DNA of 64,000 nt from Neltuma alba. Lineage: Eukaryota; Streptophyta; Magnoliopsida; Fabales; Fabaceae. Shown one piece after another: positions 47,576 to 59,599 of this stretch (positions are counted from its first letter, which is position 1; every line of letters begins with the position of its first letter). Where the stretch lies: the NCBI RefSeq assembly GCF_004799145.2, contig NW_021636561.1, forward strand, positions 372,001-436,000. Reading direction: 5' to 3'. The notes beneath the pieces are model-generated. The model did not search any database. It worked only from the letters and a program-made list of their open reading frames with translations, and had not been told where the DNA came from. Both the position numbers and the translations under genes were made by a program.

Positions 47576-47863
47576 CTACTTCCAGTTTTTAATATAAAAG
47601 TTATTTGGCTAATTTAAGTAAATTGAAACAATTAGTTAATTAAGTTAATTATTTATAATAAATAAGTATTTTCTTTCTTAAAATACTCTTTCTAATCATA
47701 TGTATTAGTTAGAACGATTATCTGATAAAACCTTTAACAAATACCACTATTACAAAGATTACATTGAAAAATGAATAAATATGGGAGACACAGAAAATTA
47801 AATTCCTATATTTAGAACCAAATTGAATGTCAAACTAGCCTTTATATTAAGCACCAGATATAG
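47576..47863. mobile_element. Stowaway-like MITE
   Basis: Left end CTACTTCCAGTTTTTAATAT after TA, right end ...TATTAAGCACCAGATATAG before TA. The interior is in the same orientation as the copy at 14999. Confidence 0.75.
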
Positions 47864-48032
47864 TATCATGTTTATTAGCTGAAAAGTGATTACCCTAATT
47901 TTAAGTTTTTAACCGTACAAATTTTTTTTAATGTTTATTATTGGAAGAAAGATAATAAAATACCCTTAAAAATTGTTAAAGGACAAATTAGTATGGGTGA
48001 ATTTCAAAATTTTAATTCAGACCTGTTGTACG

Positions 48033-48181
48033 AGGGATTCGAACCCTCGATAGTTCTTTGTTTCGAACTATACCGGTTTTCAAGATCGGAGCTATCAACC
48101 ACTCAGCCATCTCTCCAGAAGATGATTTCTATTTTATCGTTATTCCACCGAATAGAACATGACCATATGAGTTGATACCCT
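48033..48181 (-). pseudogene. Nuclear copy of plastid DNA with a decayed trnS-UGA
   Basis: Read on the minus strand from 48116, the sequence is GGAGAGATGGCTGAGTGGTT, then an anticodon arm with TGA (CTTGAAAACC), a variable arm that has lost a few bases, and the T arm GGGTTCGAATCCCTCG. This is the plastid tRNA-Ser(UGA) gene. The 3' acceptor strand is replaced (gtacaaca) and cannot pair with GGAGAGA, so it is not a functional tRNA. The right flank (ccaccgaatagaacatgacc, then atatgagttgatac) resembles the plastid spacer beside trnS-UGA, from memory of plastid genomes. Presence among nuclear transposons indicates plastid-to-nucleus transfer. Confidence 0.85.
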
Positions 48182-48324
48182 TCCTGTACCATTTTGGAAT
48201 TTTCAAATCATGCTAAATTACACAAATGCCCTTCATATTTTTTTAAAAATATTGCCACCTCATTACCCTTAGTTTGTTTCTAGCTGCCAGAGTTCCGGTC
48301 CCAGCGACTCCATCAGTGGCCAGT

Positions 48325-48565
48325 CGCTGTCAATAGTTAAACAATAGTAGTCACTAAATTTTTAAAAATAAAAATAGTCAATCATAATACTAGAGTAGTC
48401 AGTAGTTAAATAAAAATAGTTATTAGAATTCTAAAAACAAATGTAATTAATAACTAGAACGGAGTAGTCAATACATATAAAAGAATAGTCACTGGACTTT
48501 TAAAAAAGTAGTTAAAATTTGAATTAGAGTAGCTAATAACTATATAAAAATAGTCATCAGGAATA
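48325..48565. repeat. Degenerate repeat of AGTAGTCA/AAAAATAGTCA phrases
   Basis: Six to seven imperfect units, spaced about 30-45 bp, each holding a GTAGTCA-like start, an aataactaaataaaaatagt middle and often a ctagaatttttaaaa end. It lies inside the TIR element at 47938-48712. Confidence 0.5.
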
Positions 48566-49670
48566 AGAATAATATTCTCATTTCACAATTATTTTAAAAT
48601 TAAAAAATAATACAAATAGTCTTATTTAAAATTTTGAAATTCACCTATGCTAATTTGTTCTTTAACATTTTTGAGAATATTTTGGTGTTTTTTTATTCCT
48701 TAAAAAATATTTCAGTGTATACAGAATTCAAAATAAAATTAATTTATGAGTTGTCAATTTCTTGGTAAGAAAACATTATTTAAAAATCATAATTAAAACC
48801 GTACGTGGTGGCCCCATTAAAGTTTGAATTTTCGCAATTAGAAAACGTGCTCGGTTACGAGAGACAACATAAAGAAAAATAAAATTAAAAACTAGCAACA
48901 CGTGCTCCAATCAACTCGGACCGTATCACGCACGATCCAGATTGGATAAAGAAAAATAAAAGAAAAGCTGTTTTTCACCTTTATTTCTATTTTTTATTTT
49001 TTATAACGTGCGTAATAAAAGCAAAATATTGCATATAATAATTATGGATTTGGCCCCCCATAGTTCCTATATATATGTATAAAAAAAATTGTAGGAGTTA
49101 ATGTTTAATAAATTAATACCGAAGCGGTCCATCAGGGGACAATTTATACTAGGCTTTGGATTATTACCTTTTTTTTTTTTTTTACCATCTGGATTATTAC
49201 TTATTGGACTTATCATTTTAATTTTATGACATATAATAAATTAACAAAATAAAATAGATAGCAAAAGATAAATTCTCTCAATTTATTATAAATGCCATCA
49301 TATTTAAAACAGTACATTTTACGTAAAACGAAATAAAACTTTTCTCATATACTAACGTTGTATTTCGTAAATTACAGTTAAAAAATTCCTTATAAATCAT
49401 TTTAAACAGGTCTTAAAACGGGTAAGGGGTTACGATGACTTTTTTAATTGAAGTCAGGAAAAGCTGTCATATTGTTTAGCCCGCAGCTTGAGTTAATTAT
49501 TATTATTATTCAACTGAATGCTCTGTTAGGGGGTGAATACTTGCATATAAACAGAAATAATAGCTATCTATAAATTATATTATAAAATAAATTTTATATT
49601 TAAAATCGAGAAGTAATAATCACCGTACTGATAGTTGATAGCAAACGCGTGAGACATTGATTGCAATATA

Positions 49671-49918
49671 CTATTTCTAATCCTTAATATAAGATCTTGT
49701 TTGATTTTTATTTCGATTTTAAATATAAGACTCCAATCTATTTTGTAATACATATATATTGATTTATTTTTTCTCAAAATAATCCTTTTAACAATAATAA
49801 TTATAACAAATAAACGTGATCAGCAAGAATATTTTAAAAAAGATAATACATATTTATTATAAATAATTAACTTAATTTATTTTTTTAATCTACTGAAATT
49901 AATCAACTAGTTTAGTGG
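49671..49918. mobile_element. Truncated Stowaway-like MITE
   Basis: Left end CTATTTCTAATCCTTAATAT after TA is complete. The right end stops at aatcaactagttta, short of the terminal repeat. Confidence 0.7.
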
Positions 49919-50827
49919 AGATTAGTATTTAAATCTGGGTTTGCTTTTCGCACACGGCACATCAGAGCTCGTGGTTTAATGTATGAGTAAACAGTGGTAG
50001 TAATACCGCTGTAAGTTAGGATACCCTGTATAACATGCGTTGCCCCACTACATTACTCTATGAAACAACAATAATATTAACACGCACCCCCGCCCCTCTT
50101 CCAGTCAGTTTCTGTCAACTCATTAAGATTTGCTTTTCTTTTCTGACAGCAGTAATAATTTTTTCTGAAACAATTTGCTGGTCCCGTCGAATTTTAGATT
50201 CCTACTTTCCTTCATATAGTTATTTTAAGGAAAAACTTAAATCACTACCACTAAAAAAAAAAAAAGGGACTAAATCAACCATATCAACATCTCGTGGTGA
50301 TGCCTGTCAATGGAATAAAGTTTGGCCTGTCACTCTTTGATGAGTACTCATATCTGAACTGTCCAAATCCAACCCGAATGATTTAAGATTTAAACATGTT
50401 AATTTATTATTTTTAATAAAAAAATTATTTTTGAAAAAATATTATTTTATTTTAAATTTTATACTAATTAAAATAACTATTTTTAAAATAAAATTGAAAA
50501 AATAAATCTGAACTGTAAAGATTTAATGAGCACACTTATTACTCTTGATAAGTACCCAAACTCATTTCAATAAAACCTTGTTATGAAGTAGTACTAGGGA
50601 AAAATAGTCACAGTTGAAAACAACGTCACATTAGTATAAAGCCCAGAGTAATAACTAATAAAAATTTTCTAAACGATGATTTTTAAACATGTAAAGAAGG
50701 CTTTTGCAAAATGAAACCGGCGAAGGAGTTTATAGCAGGATGAAACTGAAGCTTTTTCCAAGAAACCCATGACATTTATCCTCTTTTTTTAAAATGTTTT
50801 TTTGTAATCACAAGATCCTAAATAATA

Positions 50828-51111
50828 CTACCTTTAGTATTTAACATAACAGTTAGTTCGACATTTAATTAAGTCTTAAATATAAGACTTCAATCCACTT
50901 ACCTCTTATTTATCCAATTTTCTCAAGGTAGTCCTTGTAATAGTTACACATATTAAATGTTTTATTAAATAATAGTTCTAGTTAATATACGTGATTAACA
51001 AGGATATTTTAAGAAAGACAATACATATTTATTACAAATAACTAATTTAACTAGTTTTTTTAATCTATTCAAATTAGTCAACTAGCTTTTATTAAGAACT
51101 GAAGGTGGTAG
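50828..51111. mobile_element. Stowaway-like MITE
   Basis: Left end CTACCTTTAGTATTTAACAT, right end ...TTATTAAGAACTGAAGGTGG before TAGTA; the interior matches the 18821 copy. Confidence 0.75.
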
Positions 51112-51231
51112 TATTAACTCTATCTTAAAATTTATATAGTAAGTTTTTAACTTTACCCCTATTTAATATACATACATATGTGTTTAAGAAAATAATAATT
51201 TACAAAACAATAAATTAGGGATATAATAGTA

Positions 51232-51829
51232 CTTCTCCGTTCCTTAATATAGGACCCAATTCTTGAGTTGGTTTTGGTCCTAAATATAAGATCCATTTAT
51301 CATATTTATCAATTTTCTCTAAATTACCCTTATGAATACTCTCTCAACTATAATCAAATAGAAGAGGAGAAGGGTATTAAGAAAGATTATTATGGTATTT
51401 TAGGAATAATATGTCATTTTTTTCATAATTAACTAACTTATCTAACTTCCTTAATCTAATCAAATTAGTTAAATGGGTCTTATATTAAGGACCGGAGGAG
51501 TACATTATAATAAATAATATTCTCTCTCTGCTATATAAATAACCAGCATACCAAATTACTCCTCCGGTCCTTAATATAGGACCCAATTCTTAAGTTAGTT
51601 TTGGTCCTAAATATAAGACCCATTTTTCATATTTATCAATTTTCTCTTAATTACCCTTATGAATACTCCCTCAAGTATAATCAAATAGAAGAGGGAGAGG
51701 AGGTATTATAAAAGATGTTTATGGTGTTTTAGGGAAAATGTGTCACTTTTCTTATAATTAACTAACTTACCTAACTTCCTTAATCTAATCAAATTATTTA
51801 AATGAGTCTTATATTAAGGACCGGAGGAG
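51232..51829. mobile_element. Two closely spaced near-identical Stowaway MITEs
   Basis: Element one is 51232-51500 (CTTCTCCGTTCCTTAATATA ... AAGGACCGGAGGAG). Element two is 51559-51829 (CTCCTCCGGTCCTTAATATA ... AAGGACCGGAGGAG). Both are flanked by TA and point the same way, with 58 bp between. The second has the best-preserved terminal inverted repeats in the window, so it is probably the youngest copy here. Confidence 0.9.
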
Positions 51830-53078
51830 TAGTTCACAAGGATTGATTTGCTAAAACTTACCAAAATTTTTCAGAAAAACAAAGGAACTGATAATTGCTA
51901 ATTTGAGTAGTTAAGTATTGGTTTGATTGCCGATTGCTTCTATTGGCTTAATATTGTTGAAATTTTATGGTGTCTTACTTTTATGAAAGTCCATCGCAAT
52001 TTTTTTTTCAAAAAAAAAAAAAGAACGAGCGAGGAAACACCTTAAATATGTAACTTTAATAAATTAACAGCAAGTAAACTTGAGAATAGCTAATTTGATG
52101 GACTTTTATGTCAATGATTTGTTAGTTAATAATACAATAGACTGTACTTGGATCGATGTAAGGAGAACAAGCAAGGAATATAAGATTGGGCGATTGACAA
52201 TCAAAGTTTCTGAACTTGTTAATGGGAACATGCTTATAATAAAAGTAGGATGTATTCTAAATGAAAGTCAATTATTGGGTTGGAACCATTTGTTAATAAG
52301 AATGAGTAGAATGACACAAGTTTTACAAAGTTACTTAGATTTTTGAAACATATGTTTTCGGATACAAACCAACTTAGCCTCCAAAACATATCTATCATGC
52401 CAAGGAATTTTTATGCTTGATAGATATGGAGTACACAAATATATGATTGCCCTAATAACCTTTTTTTTTTTTTGCCAACGATTACCCTAAGAACTACAGT
52501 TATATATAATAATGAGTATGAAGGATAACTTAACTGTCTCTCTAAAATGTGGAATGTCAAAATACAAATTATGAGATTATTCAAAATGGATTTACTGCCA
52601 AATTAGAAGGGATCATTAATTGCTCCTAAAGTATCTTATAATTTCTCTCAAATTATATATTAATTCCTTTTTAATTAGGGAAGAATTTATTCTCATTATA
52701 TCTAAACAACTAATTAAATCATGAAGTCAATGTTTTAAAGTCATAAAGAATCTTTAGAACTATCGCTAATCTAAACATCTGTGTCTATTTCTTTAGATTT
52801 AAATTCTCTTTTTACCTCCAAGTTCATTAAGATCCCTATAGTTTTGATTTAATGGTGTCCAGTAAAATCAATGTAAAGCACAAAAAGAAAAAAAGATAGA
52901 ATTTTAAAAAAATTAAAATATCTATAAATAGAAATCAGTAAGAGTCAAAAACAAATAACAAATTCGTTAAACTAAATAGCACTATCTGGAAAAGAAACAA
53001 ATACTGAAGAGAATTATGATTGGATACCTTTAGAATCAAATTAAACCTCTTTATTCAGGCATACTAATCAGCAGAAGA
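51830..53078. other. AT-rich region downstream of MYB gene C
   Basis: No gene is supported. The open frame 52080-52346 has no recognisable motif and no neighbours in frame. Poly-T and poly-A runs near 51.99-52.02 and 52.46 kb are the only other features seen. Confidence 0.4.
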
Positions 53079-54421
53079 CTAAATACTTCCAGGGGATGGG
53101 GGTGAACTGACGAGGTTAAGAATGGCTTCCCAATCATCCCCCACTCCCAGGTTTTGTCGTGGTGCCATCTCATTAAATCCGTACACCAACACATCGTCAT
53201 TATGGTTGCACCGTGTTGATCTGAATGCTTCCAAGGCTGCGATAATATTGTCTTCGCCCCCCAGACCTCGCACCTTGTCTCCACATGCTTCGTTCATAAG
53301 GACTCCATTGTCATTTGCGACGACGGTGGGGGAAGGAAGTGAACTTTGATTGATCAGCCCCAGGGAAGTATTACCATCGGTACATTTGGAGTTGGCAGGG
53401 ACCGTGTCCGCAAAGCTCAACGTGGACGCCGGCGACTCCAGGTCGTCGGTGGCGAGCATCATGACGTACATGCTATGCATTCTGTGGGTGTTCTCTTTTG
53501 AGGGATTCGACGGGGCGGTCGACAATGAATTCTGCCATACCTTGAGCACGTCGAGGCAGGGAGTTGGCGATGGGCGAGGGGTGACATTGTTAAGGACGAG
53601 CCGTGTGTGAGAAGAGGAGGAGCCGAGCTGGTTCTGGATCTGAAGCTCAGAATATTCTTTGAGTTGCCTGGCTTCGGCTTGGAGCCGAGCAGTCTCCCAC
53701 TGAGCCATATGGCTGAGGTTGGTGGCGCCGTTGATGCGCTTGTGTGTGTTGGGGTCGATACCCATTCTGGCCAGCCTCTTCTTAAGGCAGGTGTTCCAGT
53801 AGTTCTTGATCTCGTTGTCTGTTCTCTTTGGCAAGTGATGTGCTATCACCGACCATCTGCACGTACATGCATTTATATTATAAAATATATGCCAAGAAAC
53901 CATTCAGGAATCATATTAATATATTTAGGAATCAAATGATTGAATGGAACTTACTTGTTTCCAAGAAGAGCATGAAGTTGAATAATGGTTTGATCTTCCT
54001 GCGAGCTGAAGTTGCCTCGTTTGATGTCAGGTCTTAGATAATTAATCCATCTCAGTCTGCAGCTCTTCCCACATCTGCGGAGTCCTATCCTTATCCAAAC
54101 TAAAAACTCATTACTCATATCTTCCTTATCAGATAAGTCTCCAATATTGTACTTATTACTATAATGTACCATGTCAATATAAGAAGCAGCCACCAGAATT
54201 TAAGAGGTGGTTCTCAGATTAGAACGGATTCGTGAACAGTATGTGTGTGCATGTGAGGAACAAGAGCTAGTAGAGTGATTACCAGCTCTTGCAGGCAAGG
54301 AAGACCAGCTTCCATGGCCGTGTAGTTGAATGTAAGACGTGAGCTTCTGGTCTTCGTCGGGAGTCCATGGCCCTTTCTTTAACTCTACTTGTTTCTCGCA
54401 GCAGGATGACGACTTCGCCAT
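53079..54421 (-). CDS. R2R3-MYB transcription factor, MIXTA-like subgroup 9 (gene C, 348 aa)
   Basis: Exons 54421-54283, 54084-53955 and 53856-53079 with intact GT-AG sites and the usual 130-nt second exon. It starts MAKSSSCCEKQVELKKGPWT, keeping the CC of the usual MGRSPCC start that A and B have lost. R2 and R3 are complete; R3 reads GNKWSVIAHHLPKRTDNE, with WNTCLKK where family members have WNTHLKK. The subgroup 9 motif starts HMAQWETARLQAEAR but then diverges (QLKEYS), and the C-terminal motif is WEAILNLVSSPP. It is clearly more distant from A and B than they are from each other and is the older copy. Its upstream region is rearranged (see 54615-58576), so its expression may differ from that of A and B. 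Confidence 0.95.
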
Positions 54422-55251
54422 TGCAATCCCGAGAAATGCGAGCGAGAGAACTATGGGGACAAAACAAAAGAGCGAGGAGCTTTGAAACAGTTCATAAAGT
54501 AAACTGAAAGGAAGCAAACCGGGAAGAAGATTGATGTTGTGTGTGAGCGTGTGTGTGTGTTCTCTCTTCGGATCTCTGAAAAATGCTGGAGAGAAATAGT
54601 TGGGGTGTGACAGAGTCTAATGTTTATATATATCTTTTACTTGTTAACTTTTGGCTTTTGTGGGACTTGATTCAGTATTTTGAGCATAATTCAGTATTAA
54701 TGTGAGATTTGAGTGCAGCGGTAATTTGGGAATTAAAGTGGCTTAAATGCTATATTTTAATTAATAATTGTTATTCCCATTATTCTTAAGTTGTGATCAC
54801 ATGATATTGTTTTTTGTGAATTTAATTGTGTAGGTGATAATGTGCCCAACTTGGATCAACTGGTTAAGGACAATTGTTTTCCTCCGTCACCTCCGTCTCT
54901 GAATCTCTTCCAATTTAACCGTCGCTTTCCATCTTCCCTTCGTCACATCACCTTCTCCACACACTTGCTTCGAGACGCAACGGCTGAGATCTTGGATTGC
55001 TTCGGTGTGGCTATCTTCGTTTCCTCCATGCGTGGCTGAGCTCCGAGTTCCCTGGTAGTGAAAGGGAGTTCCATTCTTCGTAGTCTTAGTTTTACCTTCG
55101 CTTGTATCTGAATTGTGATTTCTAGTTGGAGGGTCTGATTCCAGATTTTCAACTCAATGCTTCTGTGTTATCGGATAAAATATGTATGTAAATTGGGAAT
55201 CAAAATTAATGTCCCGCTATCTAACCTGTACTCTGATTCCAATAACATATA

Positions 55252-55326
55252 CTGCGTCTGATCCTAATTCTCAGACCTCATTTATAGTTTACAAACGAGG
55301 TCTTATAATTAGAACTAGAGATAGTA
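55252..55326. mobile_element. Mini-MITE hairpin, 75 bp
   Basis: Flanked by TA. The left half CTGCGTCTGATCCTAATTCT pairs with the right half (ATAATTAGAACTAGAGATAG), and CAGACCTCATTT pairs with AACGAGGTCTTA, leaving a tiny loop. Confidence 0.65.
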
Positions 55327-55418
55327 CTTCCTCTTGTTTATCATATCCATATGAATAGTATGTGCGTGCATCTGAAGAACAAGGGGTATTAGAGTATTTG
55401 CAAGGCTTAAAAAAAATA

Positions 55419-55668
55419 CTTCTTCGGTTTTTAATGTATAATCTAATTAAAGAGTTGATATTAATTTTATATACAAGATTTATTTTATATGTTTATCAAT
55501 TTTTTTCAAATTAATCCTATTGATATTCTTCCAATAATAATCAAGCATAAGAGGAAGGAAGAGAATTAAGAAATATGCTTAGGATGTCTTAAAAAAAATC
55601 ATATTAATTAATTGAACAAACATTCTTAATCTACTCAAATTATTTAATTAGGTCTTATACCAGAGGAA
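55419..55668. mobile_element. Stowaway-like MITE
   Basis: Left end CTTCTTCGGTTTTTAATGTA after TA, right end ...GGTCTTATACCAGAGGAA before TA. Diverged from the copies near 51 kb. Confidence 0.7.
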
Positions 55669-56099
55669 TATAAATCATAGTTGAAGACCATAAATTTTAG
55701 AAATTAAAAAAATATCAAATCCCTTCAACGAAATTGAAATTTCTTGAATTGATAAAAATGCCCCCTCCCGTTGAATTTTCAAGTACCTCCCTCCCCCTTT
55801 TATTTACGGTATTCGTGCTAATTTTTTTTTCCTGGTAATCATCTTTTTAATGTTTTTTTGCCTGACTTTATTTTCTTAGTACTCATCTCAAATTTTTCAG
55901 TGTGATGTATCCCTATTTTATAATATATTTTTATGTATAATTAAGGGATTTTATAATGTTTGAAGGGTTTAAAATGCAATAGATACTTATATTTTGATCT
56001 AAGAAAATTATATGAATTAATTGCTTAAAAGTACATTTTTTATTATATTTTTATAATTTCCCTTTTGAAAAGTATCTCTGCTTTGATTCTAGAAAATAA

Positions 56100-57590
56100 T
56101 CTGTCAAGCAAAACATGGACCCCTTGGAAAACTACATTTGTGCAGCCACATGGCATTACAAGAGGTTTTTTCTAATTATCTAATTAGAAATTATCCAAAA
56201 TATATAATCAGAATATCTCTTATCTTCCACCATAAATTAAAGAGTTTGAATAATTAATTTCTTTTATGGATAATTTCCTTGTCGTATTTTGAATTTGAAT
56301 AAATATTTTATTCATATTCTATTATCCATTTAATTTTCCAAATACCCACATTATCATTTTTATCCTCTTTCTAAACCCTAACCCTAATTCATCCTACCAC
56401 CATATCCTTATTCAAATTTGAAATATTATCTTTTTATCCAATATCATTTAAATTCAAAAGCTCTTTTACTATGATTGTCATGAAGATCACACCAAATCAA
56501 GAGAATTCAAATTCAAAGTTCTATCAAGATTACAAGATAAAAGAAGATAAAAGATCAAGTTAGAAGATTCAAGGGTTTCCTCATCCGACTAGGATGGGTT
56601 TAAAAACTATAAAAGGAGATCAAGGGAGCCTTGGAGAAGCAACAGAGCCATCTACACTACACAAGCACAAGCATACACTTCGCTTTCTCTTGTGTCCATA
56701 TGTTTCACTGTCTTCTTTTCATTATTTTCTTTTTATCATTATGGTGTTATCTAGCCATATATGTGGCTAGTCTTCTTTGTTCCTGAGGATAAGATAACGT
56801 GACTTGAGTTTCTATTTATATTAAGGAATTTGTTAGTTTTCTTATTTCAATCCACTAGTACGTTGCGTTTATGAATTTCCTAGGTTATGATTTTTATTTC
56901 TTTTGTAGACTGATATTTGATTTGTGTTTCAACTGAACAATTATATTTTGAAGCTTTTAATGAATATATTTTTAGTTTTTTCATGATTCTATGAGTGTTT
57001 ATTTTTATAGATTTCTATTTTGATTTGCACAAGTAGTTCATGCTTTAGGGTTTTTGATAGATAACTCTCTTTATGAACAAGATATAATTGTTTAATTGAA
57101 TTCACAACTAAGTGGTTTTTAAGTGATCAATTGAAAGGTGATTATATACTAGTTTTCTAGGTATAATTATTAATTAATTAATCACGACTTAGATGTTATC
57201 TAGAGTTTTTCCTTTTGACTTAGTAATTGTTTTTATACAAACTTCTCACCTTTTTGAATTGTGATAGCCACTCATCAACGTCCTTGGGAAGTACTTTATT
57301 CTGATAAAGTCTTCGTTACTTTCGCTTCTTTTTACTTACTGTTATTTTCTTTTTATTTTTGTCAATTTATTTTCTTAAACAAATCAATCAATTTTCTTTC
57401 CTACTCCTTCCTTCTCTACATCACATTTTTCTTAATTAAAAAGGTTTTTTAAAATTTTAACAATACTTCTCATAGAGAGAGATACAACCTAGGTTGACCT
57501 CTATACTATATAGGATTAATTTAGTTAATTAATTCGAGAGCTTACACTACAGGGCGATCATAGTGCTTTTTCTCATATTTACTTTTTGGT
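56100..57590 (+). mobile_element. LTR-like sequence, probably Ty3-gypsy remnant
   Basis: A promoter-like ACTATAAAAGGAGATCAAGG near 56608 is followed by a region of the kind seen at LTR transcript starts (gcaacagagccatctacact), long T-rich tracts with no coding capacity, and a segment (ccactcatcaacgtccttgg, then aagtactttattct) of the kind found near the 3' end of long gypsy LTRs. Exact ends, target duplication and an internal domain were not found. Class is inferred from general appearance only. Confidence 0.4.
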
Positions 57591-57637
57591 GTATTTGAAT
57601 ATTCAACTTTTGAGAAAGTTATATATTAGAAATATTA

Positions 57638-57901
57638 GTTTCAATCTTTAATATAAGAGCTAGTTATGGGTTAGTTGAGTTTAGTTTTAAATATAAGATC
57701 TCAATTAATTTTATCCTCTAATTTTTGCAAAATATATACATATGTTAAGGAAATTTGCATCAAGGAACAATTTCAATACAAATGATTTAAGAAGGTATTT
57801 TAGAAAATTAAGACATGTTTTTGAAAAATAATTAATTTAATTAGTTTTTTTAATCTACCCAATTTAACTGAGTAAATCTTATATTAAGGAAATGAGGTGG
57901 T
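57638..57901. mobile_element. Stowaway-like MITE
   Basis: Left end GTTTCAATCTTTAATATAAG after TA, right end ...TATTAAGGAAATGAGGTGG before TA. Confidence 0.7.
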
Positions 57902-58653
57902 ATCAAAATAAGTGAATAAGTAATGACATATGAGAACTACGAATCAGCGAAACGTTAGATACTGGTTGAGATTAATAAATAAAATAAATACACAAAAATA
58001 CCCCTATGGAATCACCAACATGGCTCAATAGCAACATTGGGAAGCTAAATTACAAATCTAAAAATGTGCCCTTATAAATTGCCAGAGTTTGTATATCTTC
58101 AAATTAAAGCTCGATCGATTGCAAATTTTGAAGGTTCAGTGGAAAAATCCCAAGAATTAAGTTGAAAATTTTTAGAAACTTAGACGTGAAATTTTTTATC
58201 AATTTACTATATATTTGCAATTAATTAATTCTCCATCATTCATAATTGAGTTTCAAATATTTGCAGAATTGATCTGTGCAGACTGTGCTGCAGAATCTAC
58301 AAAGATTTTATCCATTTACTTTTTTAAGGAAAATCTCCAAAAAAAATTTGTTAAGTTTGGTTTGAATATCCATATTAAATATAATAATTAAAGTTCAATT
58401 CCTCTCAGTGCAAGGTCCAAAAAAAAAAAATCCTCTCCGTGTTTCTTGAAAAGCTTTGACCTTTGAAAATAAAAATTTTAAATAACTCTAAAAATGAAAG
58501 ATATGACAGATGACTTTGGATGAGTGAAAAAAAAAAACACATAAGAAAGGGGAGACTTCTATACTTTGCGATGGATTGACAGAACCCAGAAGACAAGAAG
58601 GGACAAGAGACGGAGCTAAAGCAAGTTGAAAGGAAGCAGAAGAAAGATCCAAG

Positions 58654-58663
58654 TTATAAATAC
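58654..58663 (-). promoter_or_regulatory. Former TATA region of MYB gene C, now distant
   Basis: TTATAAATAC aligns with the proposed TATA boxes of A and B. It lies about 4.2 kb upstream of the C start codon instead of about 0.3 kb. Confidence 0.5.
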
Positions 58664-58834
58664 CAGATCTTCCATATATATACATATATGTATGAGGTAA
58701 TTCAGTAATGTGTATCATACTCATTTGTAAATGAAAATAGGCAGAAGAAAAAGAATCTATCTGACTGATGATTCACCATGCTCATACTGAAAATACAACA
58801 TTATTGTACATTTAAATTTCTTGGAAAGGTTTTA

Positions 58835-59105
58835 CTCCTCCCATCCTTAATATAGGACCCAATTATTAAGTTGGTTTTGGTCCTAAATATAAGACCAATT
58901 TCTCATATTTATCAATTTTCTCTAAATTACCCCTATAGATACTTCCTCAATCATAATCAAGTAGAAGAGGAAGAGGGGGTATTAAGAAAGTTGATTATAG
59001 TATTTTAGGAAAAACGTGTTACATTTCTTATAATTAACTAGCTTATCTAATTTTTTTAATTTAATCAAATTAGTTAAATGAGTTTTATATTAAAAACTGA
59101 AAGAG
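58835..59105. mobile_element. Stowaway-like MITE in the displaced flank of gene C
   Basis: Left end CTCCTCCCATCCTTAATATA after TA, right end ...TATTAAAAACTGAAAGAG before TA. The empty site is visible in the A and B flanks, where aaggtttcatatc runs on without interruption near 34490. Confidence 0.85.
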
Positions 59106-59599
59106 TATATATTATAATTTTGGCATACGTAAGTGTTATAGAGCAGCTCAGTCATGGTTTTGTCCCTTTTATATGGGTTGGGGCATCCCTGATAAACCCT
59201 ATTGGTACGGTAGGTGGTGACTTTTTGAATTTTGGCCTTTTAAGAACATGCATGTGGTCGATCTAATCAAATTAAAGAAGTACTCACCTCAGTACTGCCA
59301 AACAAATAATCATAAGAAATCAATTTGGGTGACAATATGCAGCAAGAAAGTCGTATGTATATACCTGTATTATCTTAGATTTGAAATAAGCATGCGGGAA
59401 AAAAAATTAAGGGGAACAAAGCAGTGACAGATTAATTTATCCGACGCTAAAAAAAGGGGAAAGATTAATTTGCCCCTGTGATATGATTTATATGAATATG
59501 TAATACACACGCACACATTTATATATGCGTGTGTGAGGGAGAGGGTGGGATTTATTAATTCCCTTATAAATTTTGAAGCAGTGAAACTATATATATAGA

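Larger units (their letters stand above)
47938..48712. mobile_element. TIR element (about 775 bp) enclosing plastid DNA
   Basis: About 75 bp at 47941-48016 (including AAAGGACAAATTAGTATGGG and TGAATTTCAAAATTTTAA) recur inverted at about 48626-48702 (TTAAAATTTTGAAATTCACC, then TATGCTAATTTGTTCTTTAA). The two arms differ by only a few bases. The enclosed 600 bp consist of a plastid-like trnS segment and an AT-rich block of agtagtca-type repeats. No transposase is present. Class is unclear; a target duplication was not found. Confidence 0.7.
54615..58576. mobile_element. About 4-kb foreign block splitting the 5' flank of MYB gene C
   Basis: The leader of gene C matches that of A and B up to about 54614 (ctctgaaaaatgctg...tgtgacagag). 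The next shared sequence (gatggattgacagaacccag) appears only at about 58570. In A and B the two parts are directly joined (for example at 34250). TGACAGA occurs at both edges (54608-54614 and 58577-58583), as a target duplication would. No terminal repeats of one single element were found; the block holds two MITEs, a mini-MITE and LTR-like sequence, so it may have grown by several insertions. Confidence 0.75.

Noticed and set aside
48033..48116. Functional nuclear tRNA-Ser(UGA) gene
   Set aside because: The 3' acceptor strand does not pair with the 5' end and the variable arm has lost bases. The body is the plastid gene, so it is called a transferred relic.
56374..56390. Interstitial telomere repeat (CTAAACCCTAACCCTAA)
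   Set aside because: Only about two imperfect units of the plant telomere motif; this is expected by chance in AT-rich DNA.
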